Source: Umezawaea endophytica (GTDB taxonomy: Bacteria > Actinomycetota > Actinomycetes > Mycobacteriales > Pseudonocardiaceae). From it: a stretch of DNA of 64,000 nt. The position numbers were made by a program, and so were the translations under genes. The stretch's first letter is position 1. Each line of letters opens with the position of its first letter. Positions 8,027 through 15,924 of this stretch are shown here, piece after piece. The stretch covers positions 45,565-109,564 of the forward strand of contig NZ_JANYMP010000027.1 in assembly GCF_025061645.1 (NCBI RefSeq), in the 5' to 3' direction. The notes below the pieces were generated by a model. That model saw only the letters and a program-made list of their open reading frames with translations, searched no databases and was not told the origin of the DNA.

Positions 8027-9253
8027 ATGACGCACTTTCTCCGCTGGGCCCGGCACCCCGCGGTGTTCGCGGCGCTGCTCGCGTTCGACCTCGCACTGGT
8101 CGTGTCGACCGTGCTGTCGTTCCACCCGGCGGTGGGCCACGGCTACCTGCTCGACCTCGACGTGTACCGGACCGGGGCGCGGGCCTGGCTGGACGGCGGC
8201 GACCTGTACGCCGATCTCCCGGTCCTGGCCGGGTTCACCATGCCGTTCACCTACCCACCGTTCGCGGCGGCCGTGCTCGCACCGCTGGCCATGCCGCCGT
8301 TGTGGGTGGCAGGCACGCTGCTCACCGTGGTGTCCGTGGTCGCCATGGCCGGGTCGACCCTGCTGGTGACGCGTGCGCTCGGCGCGCTGCGGCAGTACAG
8401 CTCCTTGCTGACCGTCGCCGCGGTCCCGTTCGTGCTGGTGTTCGAGCCCGTGCGCAGCACCCTGGCCGCCGGGCAGATCAACGCGGTCCTGCTGCTGCTC
8501 GTCGTCGTGGACTGCCTCGCACTCCCCCAGTCGCGTTACCGCGGCGCGCTGGTGGGCGTCGCCGCGGCGGTGAAGCTCACCCCCGCCGCGTTCATCCTGT
8601 TCTTCCTGCTCAAGCGCGATCGACGGGCGGCGCTGAACGTCGTTGTGTCGTTCGCCGTGTGCTCGGGCGTCGGTTTCCTGTGCGCCCCAGTGGATTCGTG
8701 GCGGTTCTGGACGGAGGTCCTGTACCAGACCAAGCGGGTCGGCGGCCCGATGTTCACAGCGAACCAGTCCATCACCGGCGTGCTCGCCCGGTTCGACGTG
8801 CCGCACACCGGCCTGTGGCTGGGACTGGGCGCGCTGGCCGTCGGTCTTGCCGTGGTCGGCATCCGCAAGGCGTTGGCCGAAGGGCAGACCGCCCTCGCAC
8901 TGGCGTTGACCGCCCTGGTCCCCCTGCTGTGCTCGCCCATCTCGTGGTCGCACCACTGGGTGTGGGCGGTCCCCCTGGTGCTGGCGCTGGGCAGGCGTAC
9001 CCGCCCGTCACTGGTGTTGGCCATCAGTGGAATCGCGCTGTTCGCACTGGGCGTGCACTGGTGGTTCCCGACCGCGGGCGACGTCGAACTCACCTGGCCG
9101 CTGTGGCAGCAGTTGCTCGGCGGCGGCTACACCTACTGGGCCTTCGCGGTGTTGGGCTGCGCCGCTGCCGGCCTGCTGGCGCAGCCTCGCGTGCCTTCTC
9201 CCCCAGACCGGCAGCCGGACTTTTCGCGACCAGCACGGATAAGCGCCACATAA
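8027..9253 (+). CDS. GT87 polyprenol-phosphate mannosyltransferase-like membrane protein
   Basis: The 408-residue polytopic membrane protein has about ten helices and the GT87 (formerly DUF2029) pattern. A conserved acidic loop YLLDLDVYRTGARAW follows the first helix; in mycobacterial PimE the equivalent loop Asp is catalytic. Further marks are MPFTYPPFAA, GVAAAVKLTPAAFILFFLL, and the C-terminal SWSHHWVWAVPL. Such enzymes transfer mannose from polyprenyl-phosphate-mannose to envelope glycolipids or glycans on the outer face of the membrane. The acceptor here is unknown. The ATG is preceded by AGAGGA. The protein is closely similar along its whole length to the next gene, a tandem duplication. 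Confidence 0.9.
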   Translation: MTHFLRWARHPAVFAALLAFDLALVVSTVLSFHPAVGHGYLLDLDVYRTGARAWLDGGDLYADLPVLAGFTMPFTYPPFAAAVLAPLAMPPLWVAGTLLTVVSVVAMAGSTLLVTRALGALRQYSSLLTVAAVPFVLVFEPVRSTLAAGQINAVLLLLVVVDCLALPQSRYRGALVGVAAAVKLTPAAFILFFLLKRDRRAALNVVVSFAVCSGVGFLCAPVDSWRFWTEVLYQTKRVGGPMFTANQSITGVLARFDVPHTGLWLGLGALAVGLAVVGIRKALAEGQTALALALTALVPLLCSPISWSHHWVWAVPLVLALGRRTRPSLVLAISGIALFALGVHWWFPTAGDVELTWPLWQQLLGGGYTYWAFAVLGCAAAGLLAQPRVPSPPDRQPDFSRPARISAT

Positions 9254-9266
9254 GCATTCGACTTAC
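9239..9266. promoter_or_regulatory. Second copy of the OmpR-type element, upstream of second GT87 gene
   Basis: ATAAG at 9239 and 9250 (11 bases apart) and CTTAC at 9262 (23 bases from the first copy) reproduce the element at 7931-7959. It overlaps the last codons and stop of the upstream GT87 gene. Further shared sequence follows (GCGTAC, CTCTTTCCC, CAGCCGA), so the duplication carried the promoter along with the gene. Confidence 0.55.
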
Positions 9267-9334
9267 CAGCCCCGTAACACGACCCGCGTACCTCTTTCCC
9301 AGCCGATCCCGGCCGAGAAGAGGAGCCGACGACA

Positions 9335-10570
9335 ATGTCGAAATACGCGCGCTGGACGCGGAATCCCGTGTTCTTCGCGGTGCTGGGCGCGGTGGACCTC
9401 GTGGTGCTGGTGGCACTGCTGACCCCGGACAAGTACCTCCTCGACCTGGACGTCTACCGAGTCGGAGCGCGAGTGTGGCTGGACGGCGGCGACCTGTACG
9501 CCCGGCTGCCCGATCTGACGTTCGGCTACAACCTGCCGTTCACCTACCCGCCGTTCGCGGTGGTGGTGCTCTCCCCACTGGCCATCCCGTCGTTGGCTAC
9601 CGCCAGCACCGCGATCACCCTGCTGTCCGTGGCCGCGCTGGTGGCGTCCACGGTGCTGGTAGCCCGAAAGCTGGGCGTGCGAGGACACCACTTGCCGCTG
9701 CTGGGAGGAGCAGCGCTCCCCATCGCGCTGTGGTTCGAACCGGTGACCTCCACCCTCGATTTCGGCCAGATCAACGCCCTGCTGCTCGTGCTCGTCGTGG
9801 CGGATTGCCTCGGCTTCACCCCGGCGCGCTACCGCGGTGCGCTGATCGGCATCGCGGCCGCCGTGAAGCTCACCCCGGCGGCGTTCATCCTGTTCTTCCT
9901 GGTCAGCCGCGACCGGCGAGCCATCCGCAACGCCGCGCTGTCGTTCGTCACGTGCACCGCGCTCGGTTTCCTGTTCGCGGGCGCCGATTCCGTCCGCTAC
10001 TGGGCGGACGTGCTGTTCGACACCGACCGGATCGGCGGCCCGAACTACGCGGGCAACCAGTCGATCACGGGGGTGCTGTCCCGGTTCGACACGCCGTGGC
10101 AGGGCCTGCTGTGGGTCGGGTTGAGCGCGCTCGTGGTCGGCGTGGCCGCGATCGGGATGCGCCGGGCGTTCGCGGCAGGCCACGTCTGCCTCGCGTTGGC
10201 GCTCAACGCGCTCGCCCAGTTGCTCTGCTCGCCGGTGTCCTGGTCGCACCACTGGGTGTGGGCCGTCCCGCTGGTGCTGGTGCTCGCCGAGATCGGCCTG
10301 CGCACGCGCACCGCGCTGCCGTTCGCCTTGGGAGCCATCGGGGTGGTGCTGTTCATCGAGGCACCGCACTGGTGGTTCCCGCGCGCCAGCGATGTCGAAC
10401 TCGCCTGGCCGCTGTGGCAACAGCTCGTCGGCGGCAGTTACGTCTACTTCGGACTGGTCGTGCTCGGGTGTGCCGCGGCAGGCTTGCTGACCCCACACAG
10501 TCGGCTCTCGGCCGGCGAGACGTTCGCCGTCAAGGAGTCTCGAGTGCGGGCTCGACCCAGGCCCCACTGA
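9335..10570 (+). CDS. GT87 membrane glycosyltransferase, tandem paralogue
   Basis: The 411-residue paralogue keeps all GT87 landmarks: the acidic loop LLDLDVYRVGARVWLDGGDL, LPFTYPPFAVVVLSP, AAAVKLTPAAFILFFLV, NQSITGVLSRFDTP and SWSHHWVWAVPL. Divergence is greatest in the helices facing away from the signature loops. It has its own AAGAGGAG ribosome-binding site and its own copy of the upstream direct-repeat element, so it can be expressed separately from the first copy. Different acceptors or successive mannosylation steps are possible (inference). Its 3' end overlaps the convergent VQAG-motif protein gene by about 40 bases. Confidence 0.9.
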   Translation: MSKYARWTRNPVFFAVLGAVDLVVLVALLTPDKYLLDLDVYRVGARVWLDGGDLYARLPDLTFGYNLPFTYPPFAVVVLSPLAIPSLATASTAITLLSVAALVASTVLVARKLGVRGHHLPLLGGAALPIALWFEPVTSTLDFGQINALLLVLVVADCLGFTPARYRGALIGIAAAVKLTPAAFILFFLVSRDRRAIRNAALSFVTCTALGFLFAGADSVRYWADVLFDTDRIGGPNYAGNQSITGVLSRFDTPWQGLLWVGLSALVVGVAAIGMRRAFAAGHVCLALALNALAQLLCSPVSWSHHWVWAVPLVLVLAEIGLRTRTALPFALGAIGVVLFIEAPHWWFPRASDVELAWPLWQQLVGGSYVYFGLVVLGCAAAGLLTPHSRLSAGETFAVKESRVRARPRPH

Positions 10571-11351
10571 CATCCACGCAAGCGGCGGCGGAAGTCCGCA
10601 GGGTCACCCGCCGCACACCCGCGAGTTTCGCCTCCAGTTCCTCGGCCGACTTCACCGGGAGAGTGATCGAGGCCACCGTGACGCCGTCGGCGATCACCGC
10701 GAACGTGACCGGCGCTCCGGTCGGCGTGTCGCGCACAGCGACCTTCGTGGTGAGCCTCCCGGAGAAGCCGCCGAGGTCGTAGGTCTCCACCAGCACACCG
10801 GGAACGCCGTTCACGCAGGACAGGTGTGCGATCTTGGCCTCGAAGCCGGGTTTGTTCTCGACGGTGACGGTCTCGTCGCTCAGCACCCGCCCGTCCAGCG
10901 GCGTGAGCCGGGCCAGCGGACCAGGGGACGTGACCTCCGCGGAGGGTGCGGTGCTCGGTGGAACACTGCTCGAGGTGGTCGTCGTGGTAGGTGAGGGCTG
11001 GGTCCACGGAGATGATGGCGCCGACCCGGTGGGCGACGATCCGAACGGGATGCCCGCGGCGACGCCCAGTGCCGTCACCGCGACGATTCCGACGATCACC
11101 GCACCCCAGACCAATCCCGTGGTGGTATGGATGTGCACACCACCCTCGATCGCCCCGGCTTGGACAACAGGGCCGTGAGGTGACTTGGCCGCGTTGGACG
11201 TGCCGGTGGATGGCCCGTCTAATCGGGTCACGGCCGCAGTGTGGTGATGGTGTTCGACCACGTCCCTTCCCGCTTGGACGACCTTGCTGGAGTTCGAGGC
11301 GTCCGCCGACTGCTGAGCGACGAGCGGATCCGGCCTGGATTCATGGTCCAC
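10530..11351 (-). CDS. Single-pass membrane protein with two RHIM-like VQAG motifs
   Basis: The 273-residue protein starts at a GTG. The cytoplasmic N-terminus carries two copies of a short motif, SKVVQAGRDVVEHHHH (22-37) and GPVVQAGAIEGGVHIH (60-75). One membrane helix follows (about 79-100), then a Ser/Thr/Pro linker (107-147) and an extracytoplasmic domain of about 120 residues with one likely disulfide (C179 or nearby with C258). The motif pattern (V/I)Q-x-G-x-(I/V)-x-G-x-V-x-(I/F)-H recurs in actinobacterial proteins. It resembles the BASS3 bacterial amyloid signalling sequence, which is related to mammalian RHIM. The outer domain is faintly like NPCBM carbohydrate-binding modules, but I cannot confirm this. 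A receptor-like role with an amyloid-type cytosolic adaptor is inference. Confidence 0.7.
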   Translation of the reverse strand: MDHESRPDPLVAQQSADASNSSKVVQAGRDVVEHHHHTAAVTRLDGPSTGTSNAAKSPHGPVVQAGAIEGGVHIHTTTGLVWGAVIVGIVAVTALGVAAGIPFGSSPTGSAPSSPWTQPSPTTTTTSSSVPPSTAPSAEVTSPGPLARLTPLDGRVLSDETVTVENKPGFEAKIAHLSCVNGVPGVLVETYDLGGFSGRLTTKVAVRDTPTGAPVTFAVIADGVTVASITLPVKSAEELEAKLAGVRRVTLRTSAAACVDVSGAWVEPALETP

Positions 11352-11455
11352 GGGAAGATTCTGCCCCGCAGCGACTCACCACTCCGGGCCCCGTCACCTT
11401 TCCCGACCCAACTGCGGTCACACCCGCAATAGTGCGGCCGGGGCAAGAGCGGTAA

Positions 11456-11608
11456 GTCCTCGCCGCCTACGGTTCCGACATCGGCGAACACCCCGAGCAC
11501 TCGACGCTGATCACCTTGGGCCCGGATCCGGGGCGGGTGCTGGAGGAGAACCCCGACGAGTTCAGCGCACGAGTGGTCGGCCTGCACACGCAACGCCTGC
11601 CCCACTGA
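11456..11608 (+). pseudogene. Probable 3' remnant of a gene
   Basis: A 50-codon open stretch with strongly G/C-biased third positions (VLAAYGSDIGEHPEHSTL, then RVVGLHTQRLPH before TGA) looks like the C-terminal end of a real protein. It begins directly after an in-frame TAA and has no start codon or ribosome-binding site. The parent family is not recognised. It sits in an otherwise non-coding 0.5-kb interval, so it is best read as a decayed gene fragment. Confidence 0.35.
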
Positions 11609-11886
11609 CTCGCCGACGAACGCCGCTGGTACGGGTGACGAGCGGAGGCCGTGCCGCGAACAGCAGGAGGTTCGACAGAAGCTGTGACGCGGGACGCGTA
11701 ACCGAACACTCCTCGGAAGCCCCGTGCTGCTCACCTGGCGCCGTGCGAGGGATGGGTGCCTTGCGCTCGGCCGCGACCTGCCTGTGTGTGCCATCATGAC
11801 GACACCACAGACTCAGAGGGCGTCGGAGGTGAGATGAGACCAGGTTGGCTCGGCATGACGCACTGTTCTACCTCTTAACTATTCAG

Positions 11887-12185
11887 ATGAGCCTGCCCGA
11901 AAACTGGTTGGACTCCTGCTCTACGGAGTAGTCGCAGCCTTCCTCCTGGGCCTGTCGGTCTTCCTCGTGACCTACTCCTTCAAGCTGGCATGCATCGCGG
12001 CCCGCACGCTGGAGGACAAGCTCACCGCCCGGGCCCGCCCCTCGGACGTCCATACCTCCGCACGAAACACGGCTTCGGGTGAGTTCTGTGGAACGGTGAT
12101 CCAGATTGGCACGGTCCAGGGCGACCTGAACGTCCACGAAACCAGGTCGTCGGATGACGACCCACCTGTCGACGAGACACCGTGA
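11887..12185 (+). CDS. Small membrane protein with C-terminal IQIG motif; frame broken or start unusual
   Basis: From 11883 one frame reads a clear N-terminal membrane helix (KLVGLLLYGVVAAFLLGLSV), a linker and the C-terminal motif CGTVIQIGTVQGDLNVH, ending at TGA. The motif is the same kind as in the gene at 10530-11351 and contains the RHIM-type core IQIG. No normal start precedes the helix in this frame. The ATG at 11887 lies one frame off and would join perfectly (MSLPRKLVG...) if the CCC at 11896 had one more C. So this is either a sequencing or indel frameshift, a recently broken gene, or a shorter protein from the GTG at 11967 that lacks the helix. Confidence 0.5.
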
Positions 12186-12475
12186 CGTTCACTCGACTCC
12201 TGCGAGGCACCGATTCACCGACGTCAGCTCCTCGGGCCATCCTAAATCGCAACTTTGAATGGCCGGTCGGTGGTCTTTCAACGCAGGTCGCTCCTTTCAT
12301 GCCGCGCATCGAGTTCGTCGCACCGGCAGGGCCCCAAGTCGTCACATCGTGCGCAGGATCGCTGGCCGGACGACCGCACTCCCCCAGCAGGGTTGCGGAC
12401 CCTGAGGCGTGGCCGACACCGCCAACCAGGTCCGGACACCGACAACACCAAACGGAGGAGACCCCTCGACTACGG

Positions 12476-12643
12476 TCACACCCCGCTGCTGGGCGGGTCG
12501 ATGAAGCAGCCATAGCTGTCCTCGTCGTACCGGTCGAATGTCGGCGACACGGTGCCCTGCTCGGCCAGTCGAGTCATCGACGGAACCGGGTCGGCGTCAG
12601 GGGCGGCTCGAGGCAGCGCACGGCGTCCACGGCGATCCGACAT
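12476..12643 (-). CDS. Possible small protein (55 residues)
   Basis: An open frame starting MSDRRGRRALPRAA and ending TFDRYDEDSYGCFIDPP plus five residues lies 104 bases downstream of, and on the same strand as, the aminoglycoside-phosphotransferase-like gene. The N-terminal half is basic; the C-terminal half is acidic and aromatic with one Cys. Third positions are G/C-rich. I do not recognise it. It could be the last gene of the APH operon, a modified-peptide precursor, or chance. There is no dedicated maturase nearby. Confidence 0.35.
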   Translation of the reverse strand: MSDRRGRRALPRAAPDADPVPSMTRLAEQGTVSPTFDRYDEDSYGCFIDPPSSGV

Positions 12644-12747
12644 GGTGGTGTGCCGCCGCCTGCGTCACCCACCGGAGCGGGTGCTTCCGCGAGCGACAGA
12701 ACAGCACGAGCCGGGCTGGCTCGGCTCGTTGTGCTTTCGACGGTTCG

Positions 12748-13605
12748 TCAGCGTGTCGTGCTCAGCCGCCAGTCCGCGTAGCGGCGTGCCATACGCGCGA
12801 TCTCGTCGGTGGCGGCGGCCTTGTACGTCCAGAGCCCCGCGACGTAGACGGCGAACGCGGTGATGTCGTCCTCGGAGGCGTCGGCCCAGCGCGTGTGCTG
12901 CCGTGCCCAGGTCTCCGCCTCGCCGGGGCTGTGTCCCGCGTCGATCAGGCGGATCACCAGCAAGGCCGGGTCGACCCAGGCGGCGCCGGCCGCGGGCAAC
13001 CCCCAGTCGATCACGTGCACGGACTCCGTGTCGGTGATGATGAACTGGTCCGCGTGCAGATCGGAGTGCACGAGCGTGTCCCCGCTCACGCGCTCGGGGG
13101 CCTGCCGCTCCCAGTGCGACAGCAGGTCGAGGTTCCAGGCGCCGAGGGTGTCGGGCCGTTCCTCGGCGAGTCGAGGCCACCAGGACGATGCCCAGCGCAG
13201 CGTCAGCGGACGCAGTGTCGGGGCGGTCACGGCGCTGATCCGGGCGAGGGTGGACGCGATGAGCGGAAGGTCGGTCGATCCGGGGCCGAGCTTGGCCGGG
13301 CGTCCCGTGAGGTGTTCGAAGCCGACGATCAGCCAGTCGTCGATGTCGTCGGCGAACAGCACGGCTGGAGCGATTCCGGGCGCGAGGCCCGCGGCCTCGG
13401 CCTCGTTGCGGAGCCAGCGCATCGCGGGTGACACACCGACGACGGCCTTGACGAACACCGGCTCGCGGGAGCCTCTGCGCACGGTTGCGGAGAAGTTGCA
13501 GCTCTGTCCGGTGGTCGTCGGTTGGACATCGGCGATGTCGCCTATGTGCGTCCGCACTGCCTGCCGGATCGAGTCCGGCAGTTCGCTCCAGCCGTACTTC
13601 TTCAC
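12748..13605 (-). CDS. Aminoglycoside phosphotransferase-like kinase (APH family)
   Basis: The 285-residue protein starts at GTG (VKKYGWSELPDS) behind an AGGG box. It has the APH/choline-kinase fold signatures: nucleotide-binding strand with PVFVKAVVG, catalytic loop LVHSDLHADQF (HxDxxxxQ in place of the usual N), and the metal-binding IDWG. The family phosphorylates small molecules, including antibiotics and sugars. The substrate cannot be told from sequence, and resistance should not be assumed. It lies 32 bases downstream of the 160-residue unknown gene in an operon that diverges from an XRE-TPR regulator. Confidence 0.88.
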   Translation of the reverse strand: MKKYGWSELPDSIRQAVRTHIGDIADVQPTTTGQSCNFSATVRRGSREPVFVKAVVGVSPAMRWLRNEAEAAGLAPGIAPAVLFADDIDDWLIVGFEHLTGRPAKLGPGSTDLPLIASTLARISAVTAPTLRPLTLRWASSWWPRLAEERPDTLGAWNLDLLSHWERQAPERVSGDTLVHSDLHADQFIITDTESVHVIDWGLPAAGAAWVDPALLVIRLIDAGHSPGEAETWARQHTRWADASEDDITAFAVYVAGLWTYKAAATDEIARMARRYADWRLSTTR

Positions 13606-13637
13606 GTCGCTACCCTGATTCTGGTGGCCGGCCGCGG

Positions 13638-14120
13638 TTATCGGCCGGTCCCGTTCGAGTCCGTGTTCTCGTTCCCGCGTTCCCCGGACGCTCGGCAGCC
13701 GTCGTCGCCGTCGGTGCACTGGATGTTCAGAGCCAACCACAGCTCCTCGTCGACCACGAAGCCGACGGATCGGATCGCGTCCTTCGTACGGGTGATCACG
13801 CCCGCGGTGTCGGTCTCGCCGTCGCCGTCGTCGTTGGGCAGGTGGTGGACGAAACGGCCGACCACCTCGGCGCAGAAGTCGGCGTAGGGCTTGGTGTAGA
13901 GGAGGAAGGTGTGCCAGCCGATGTCCACCAACTCCGACCGGGCGAGGGAGACCTGGTGAGGCTCCCCGCAGGTGGCCAGGAAGGCCAGTGCTTGGTCGAC
14001 GATCCGCGCGGCGAAGTCGACCGGCATGTCGTGTTCCCTGGCGATCCGGTTGGACAGCCGGTCGAACAGGTCCGTCGGGACGAGGCTCTGTCCGGTGCGG
14101 CTCTGCAGGACGGTGGTCAC
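13638..14120 (-). CDS. Conserved actinobacterial protein of unknown function (GRDP-like)
   Basis: The 160-residue protein starts at GTG (VTTVLQSRTGQSLVP), chosen because AAGGAG lies 5 bases upstream. It contains ELVDIGWHTFLLYTKPYADF, followed by GRFVHHLPND, a pattern weakly like the glycine-rich-domain (DUF1399) proteins, and a cysteine-containing tail. Similar stand-alone proteins occur in many actinomycetes without an assigned role. It is the first gene of an operon with the APH-like kinase and diverges from the XRE-TPR regulator. Confidence 0.75.
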   Translation of the reverse strand: MTTVLQSRTGQSLVPTDLFDRLSNRIAREHDMPVDFAARIVDQALAFLATCGEPHQVSLARSELVDIGWHTFLLYTKPYADFCAEVVGRFVHHLPNDDGDGETDTAGVITRTKDAIRSVGFVVDEELWLALNIQCTDGDDGCRASGERGNENTDSNGTGR

Positions 14121-14234
14121 GGAGTCTCCTTGCATTCGTCGACCGGGGTCGGTCTCACCAGGTAGCCTGACCGTTACGCGGCGTGAGAGGAATCGGTCGG
14201 CCGTTAGCAAGGGTTTGCAGAACGGCGGGGCGCA

Positions 14235-15386
14235 GTGGGCGGTCTTGGTCAGCGGCTTCGGCAGGCACGCACCACCGCCGGTGTCAGCCTGGCCGCGATG
14301 GCGTCACGGACCCACTACAGCAAGCCCTACCTCAGCCAACTGGAAAACGGGACGCGAGCCGTCCTGCCCGCTCATGTGATCGCGTACTCCCGATGCCTCG
14401 ACGTCGCCGTCGCCGCGCTCTGCGGTCCGCACCACGACCCGCTGCGCGTGGCGCACGAATGGCTGGTGGCGGACACTCCCGGCTCGGTTCACCGCGCGGC
14501 CGGTCGCCGGATCGGCGAGAGCCTCGTGGCGGAGTTGGAGCAGCGCGTGGTGAGGCTGCGCCACCTCGACGACACGGTCAGCGGCGGGGATCTCCTCCCT
14601 CTCGCTCGACGCGAACTGGCCGACGTCGAGGATGTCGTCCACGCCGCGACCTACACCGAGGCCACGGGACGGCGACTGCTGGTCGTGGTCGGTGAACTGT
14701 CGCAACTGGTCGGCTGGATCGCCGGCGACGCGGGCAACTACGTCCAGGCGCAGAACATCTACCTCAGCGGTGTCGCCGCCGCTGAGACCGCGGGCGACCG
14801 CACGTTGGCGGCGCAACTGCTGTCGACGCTGTCCTACCAGATGGCGACCGTGGGCAACCCGACCGACGCGGCACTTCTGGCCAAGACCGCGGTCAGGGGC
14901 GCTCCCGAGGCATCGCCGGTCGCGAAAGCGCTCCTGCTGGAGCGCGTTGCCTGGGCCAGCGCCCGCTCCCGAGACCCACAGGCCACCCACCGCGCCCTCG
15001 ACGCGGTCGACGACGCCTACGCGGCGCGCTCCGCGAGCGTCGAGGAACCGCACTGGGTCTACTGGATGAGCCGCGGCGAGATCGACGTCATGGCCGGCCG
15101 GTGCCTCATCGAACTGGGCGACCCCGCCAGAGCCGCCCCGTTGCTCACCGCGGCCATCGCCGACTACGACACGACCTTCGCCCGCGAGGTGGCGCTCTAT
15201 CGGACGTGGCTGGCCGAGTCGTTCGCACGCACCGGGGAGGTGGACCAGGCGCGCACGATGATCGAGAAAGCGCGAGCAGCGGCGGATGGACTGCACTCCG
15301 CGCGGCTCGGGCGCCGGGTCGAGGAGATCGACGACCTCATTCGCCAGTGCTCGACCCGCGGCCCAGCCACGGCACCGCCTGGGTGA
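14235..15386 (+). CDS. XRE-family regulator with TPR sensor domain
   Basis: The 383-residue protein has a helix-turn-helix at about 3-60 (QRLRQARTTAGVSLAAMA, YLSQLENGTRAV) and then a long all-helical TPR-like region to the C-terminus (NYVQAQNIYLSGVAAAE, RHLVEE-like repeats ending EEIDDLIRQC). This is a common Streptomyces/Pseudonocardiales architecture, often for peptide or small-molecule sensing. It starts at GTG. It diverges from the GRDP-like/APH operon with a 114-base gap and is its likely regulator. Its TGA overlaps a possible downstream GTG start (GTGA). Confidence 0.9.
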   Translation: MGGLGQRLRQARTTAGVSLAAMASRTHYSKPYLSQLENGTRAVLPAHVIAYSRCLDVAVAALCGPHHDPLRVAHEWLVADTPGSVHRAAGRRIGESLVAELEQRVVRLRHLDDTVSGGDLLPLARRELADVEDVVHAATYTEATGRRLLVVVGELSQLVGWIAGDAGNYVQAQNIYLSGVAAAETAGDRTLAAQLLSTLSYQMATVGNPTDAALLAKTAVRGAPEASPVAKALLLERVAWASARSRDPQATHRALDAVDDAYAARSASVEEPHWVYWMSRGEIDVMAGRCLIELGDPARAAPLLTAAIADYDTTFAREVALYRTWLAESFARTGEVDQARTMIEKARAAADGLHSARLGRRVEEIDDLIRQCSTRGPATAPPG

Positions 15387-15790
15387 ACGACGCGCGCGGC
15401 TACGGGAGCGGCGGTCGGGCAGGGCAATGCCGCGGCGTCGTGGCCGTGCTGCTCGCGGACGAGTGCGTGGACTCCGTGCGCATTCCGTTCATCGAGCATG
15501 ACCCTGTCGAGCCGGTCGGCGAGCCGGAAGGCCGGTGGCATGCCTTCGATTCCGACAGGAGGTGGGGCGAGAATCCGACAGCCAGCGGACGCCGCTACCG
15601 CTGTGGAAGACCCCTGCATGATCCAACCGTTCACCGGCCTGCGTCCGTCCAGCTGCTGCGGCGCGATCCGGCGGCGGTCCGGGGGATCGTGGAATCGCTG
15701 TGGTGTTCGGAACGGCCGACCTCCAAGCCGTCGCGGGCTCCGAATCAGTCCGGACGGTGCTCACCCACTCCCCCGGCCCGCTCACGCTGA
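15383..15790 (+). CDS. Possible small coupled gene, unrecognised
   Basis: A 135-codon frame opens at a GTG that overlaps the XRE-TPR stop (GTGA), the typical coupled arrangement. The first 60 or so codons have very high G/C third positions and a plausible sequence (RGVVAVLLADECVDSVRIPF). The second half is Arg/Pro/Ser-rich with poor codon bias, so the gene may be frameshifted or the frame may be chance. No family is recognised. Confidence 0.35.
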   Translation: MNDARGYGSGGRAGQCRGVVAVLLADECVDSVRIPFIEHDPVEPVGEPEGRWHAFDSDRRWGENPTASGRRYRCGRPLHDPTVHRPASVQLLRRDPAAVRGIVESLWCSERPTSKPSRAPNQSGRCSPTPPARSR

Positions 15791-15865
15791 GCAAGCACGC
15801 GATCCCCGAAAAAACAGGGTTCAATCCTGATTCAATCGGGTGACGTTAGAGCCACCCGAACGCGA

Positions 15866-15898
15866 AACGGCCTCGACCTGGGCAAAGGTCGGGCCGTT
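15866..15898. terminator. Stem-loop, possible bidirectional terminator
   Basis: AACGGCC-T-CGACC and GGTCG-GGCCGTT form a 12-pair stem with one bulged T around an 8-base loop (TGGGCAAA). It lies between the end of the plus-strand XRE-TPR region and the end of the minus-strand remnant. There is no U-tract, as is common in high-GC actinomycetes. Confidence 0.5.
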
Positions 15899-15924
15899 CG
15901 GACGTCCGTTGAGGGAGCAGCAGG

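Noticed and set aside
7852-10782. Long plus-strand frame spanning both GT87 genes
   Set aside because: It is out of phase with the GT87 proteins, Arg/Pro-rich and without recognisable domains.
12182-12781. 199-codon frame after the IQIG protein
   Set aside because: Poor codon bias, and it overlaps the end of the APH gene on the other strand; nothing supports it.
15825-15842. T-arm-like GGTTCAATCC with repeated TTCAATC
   Set aside because: No cloverleaf can be built around it; only a short direct repeat is present.
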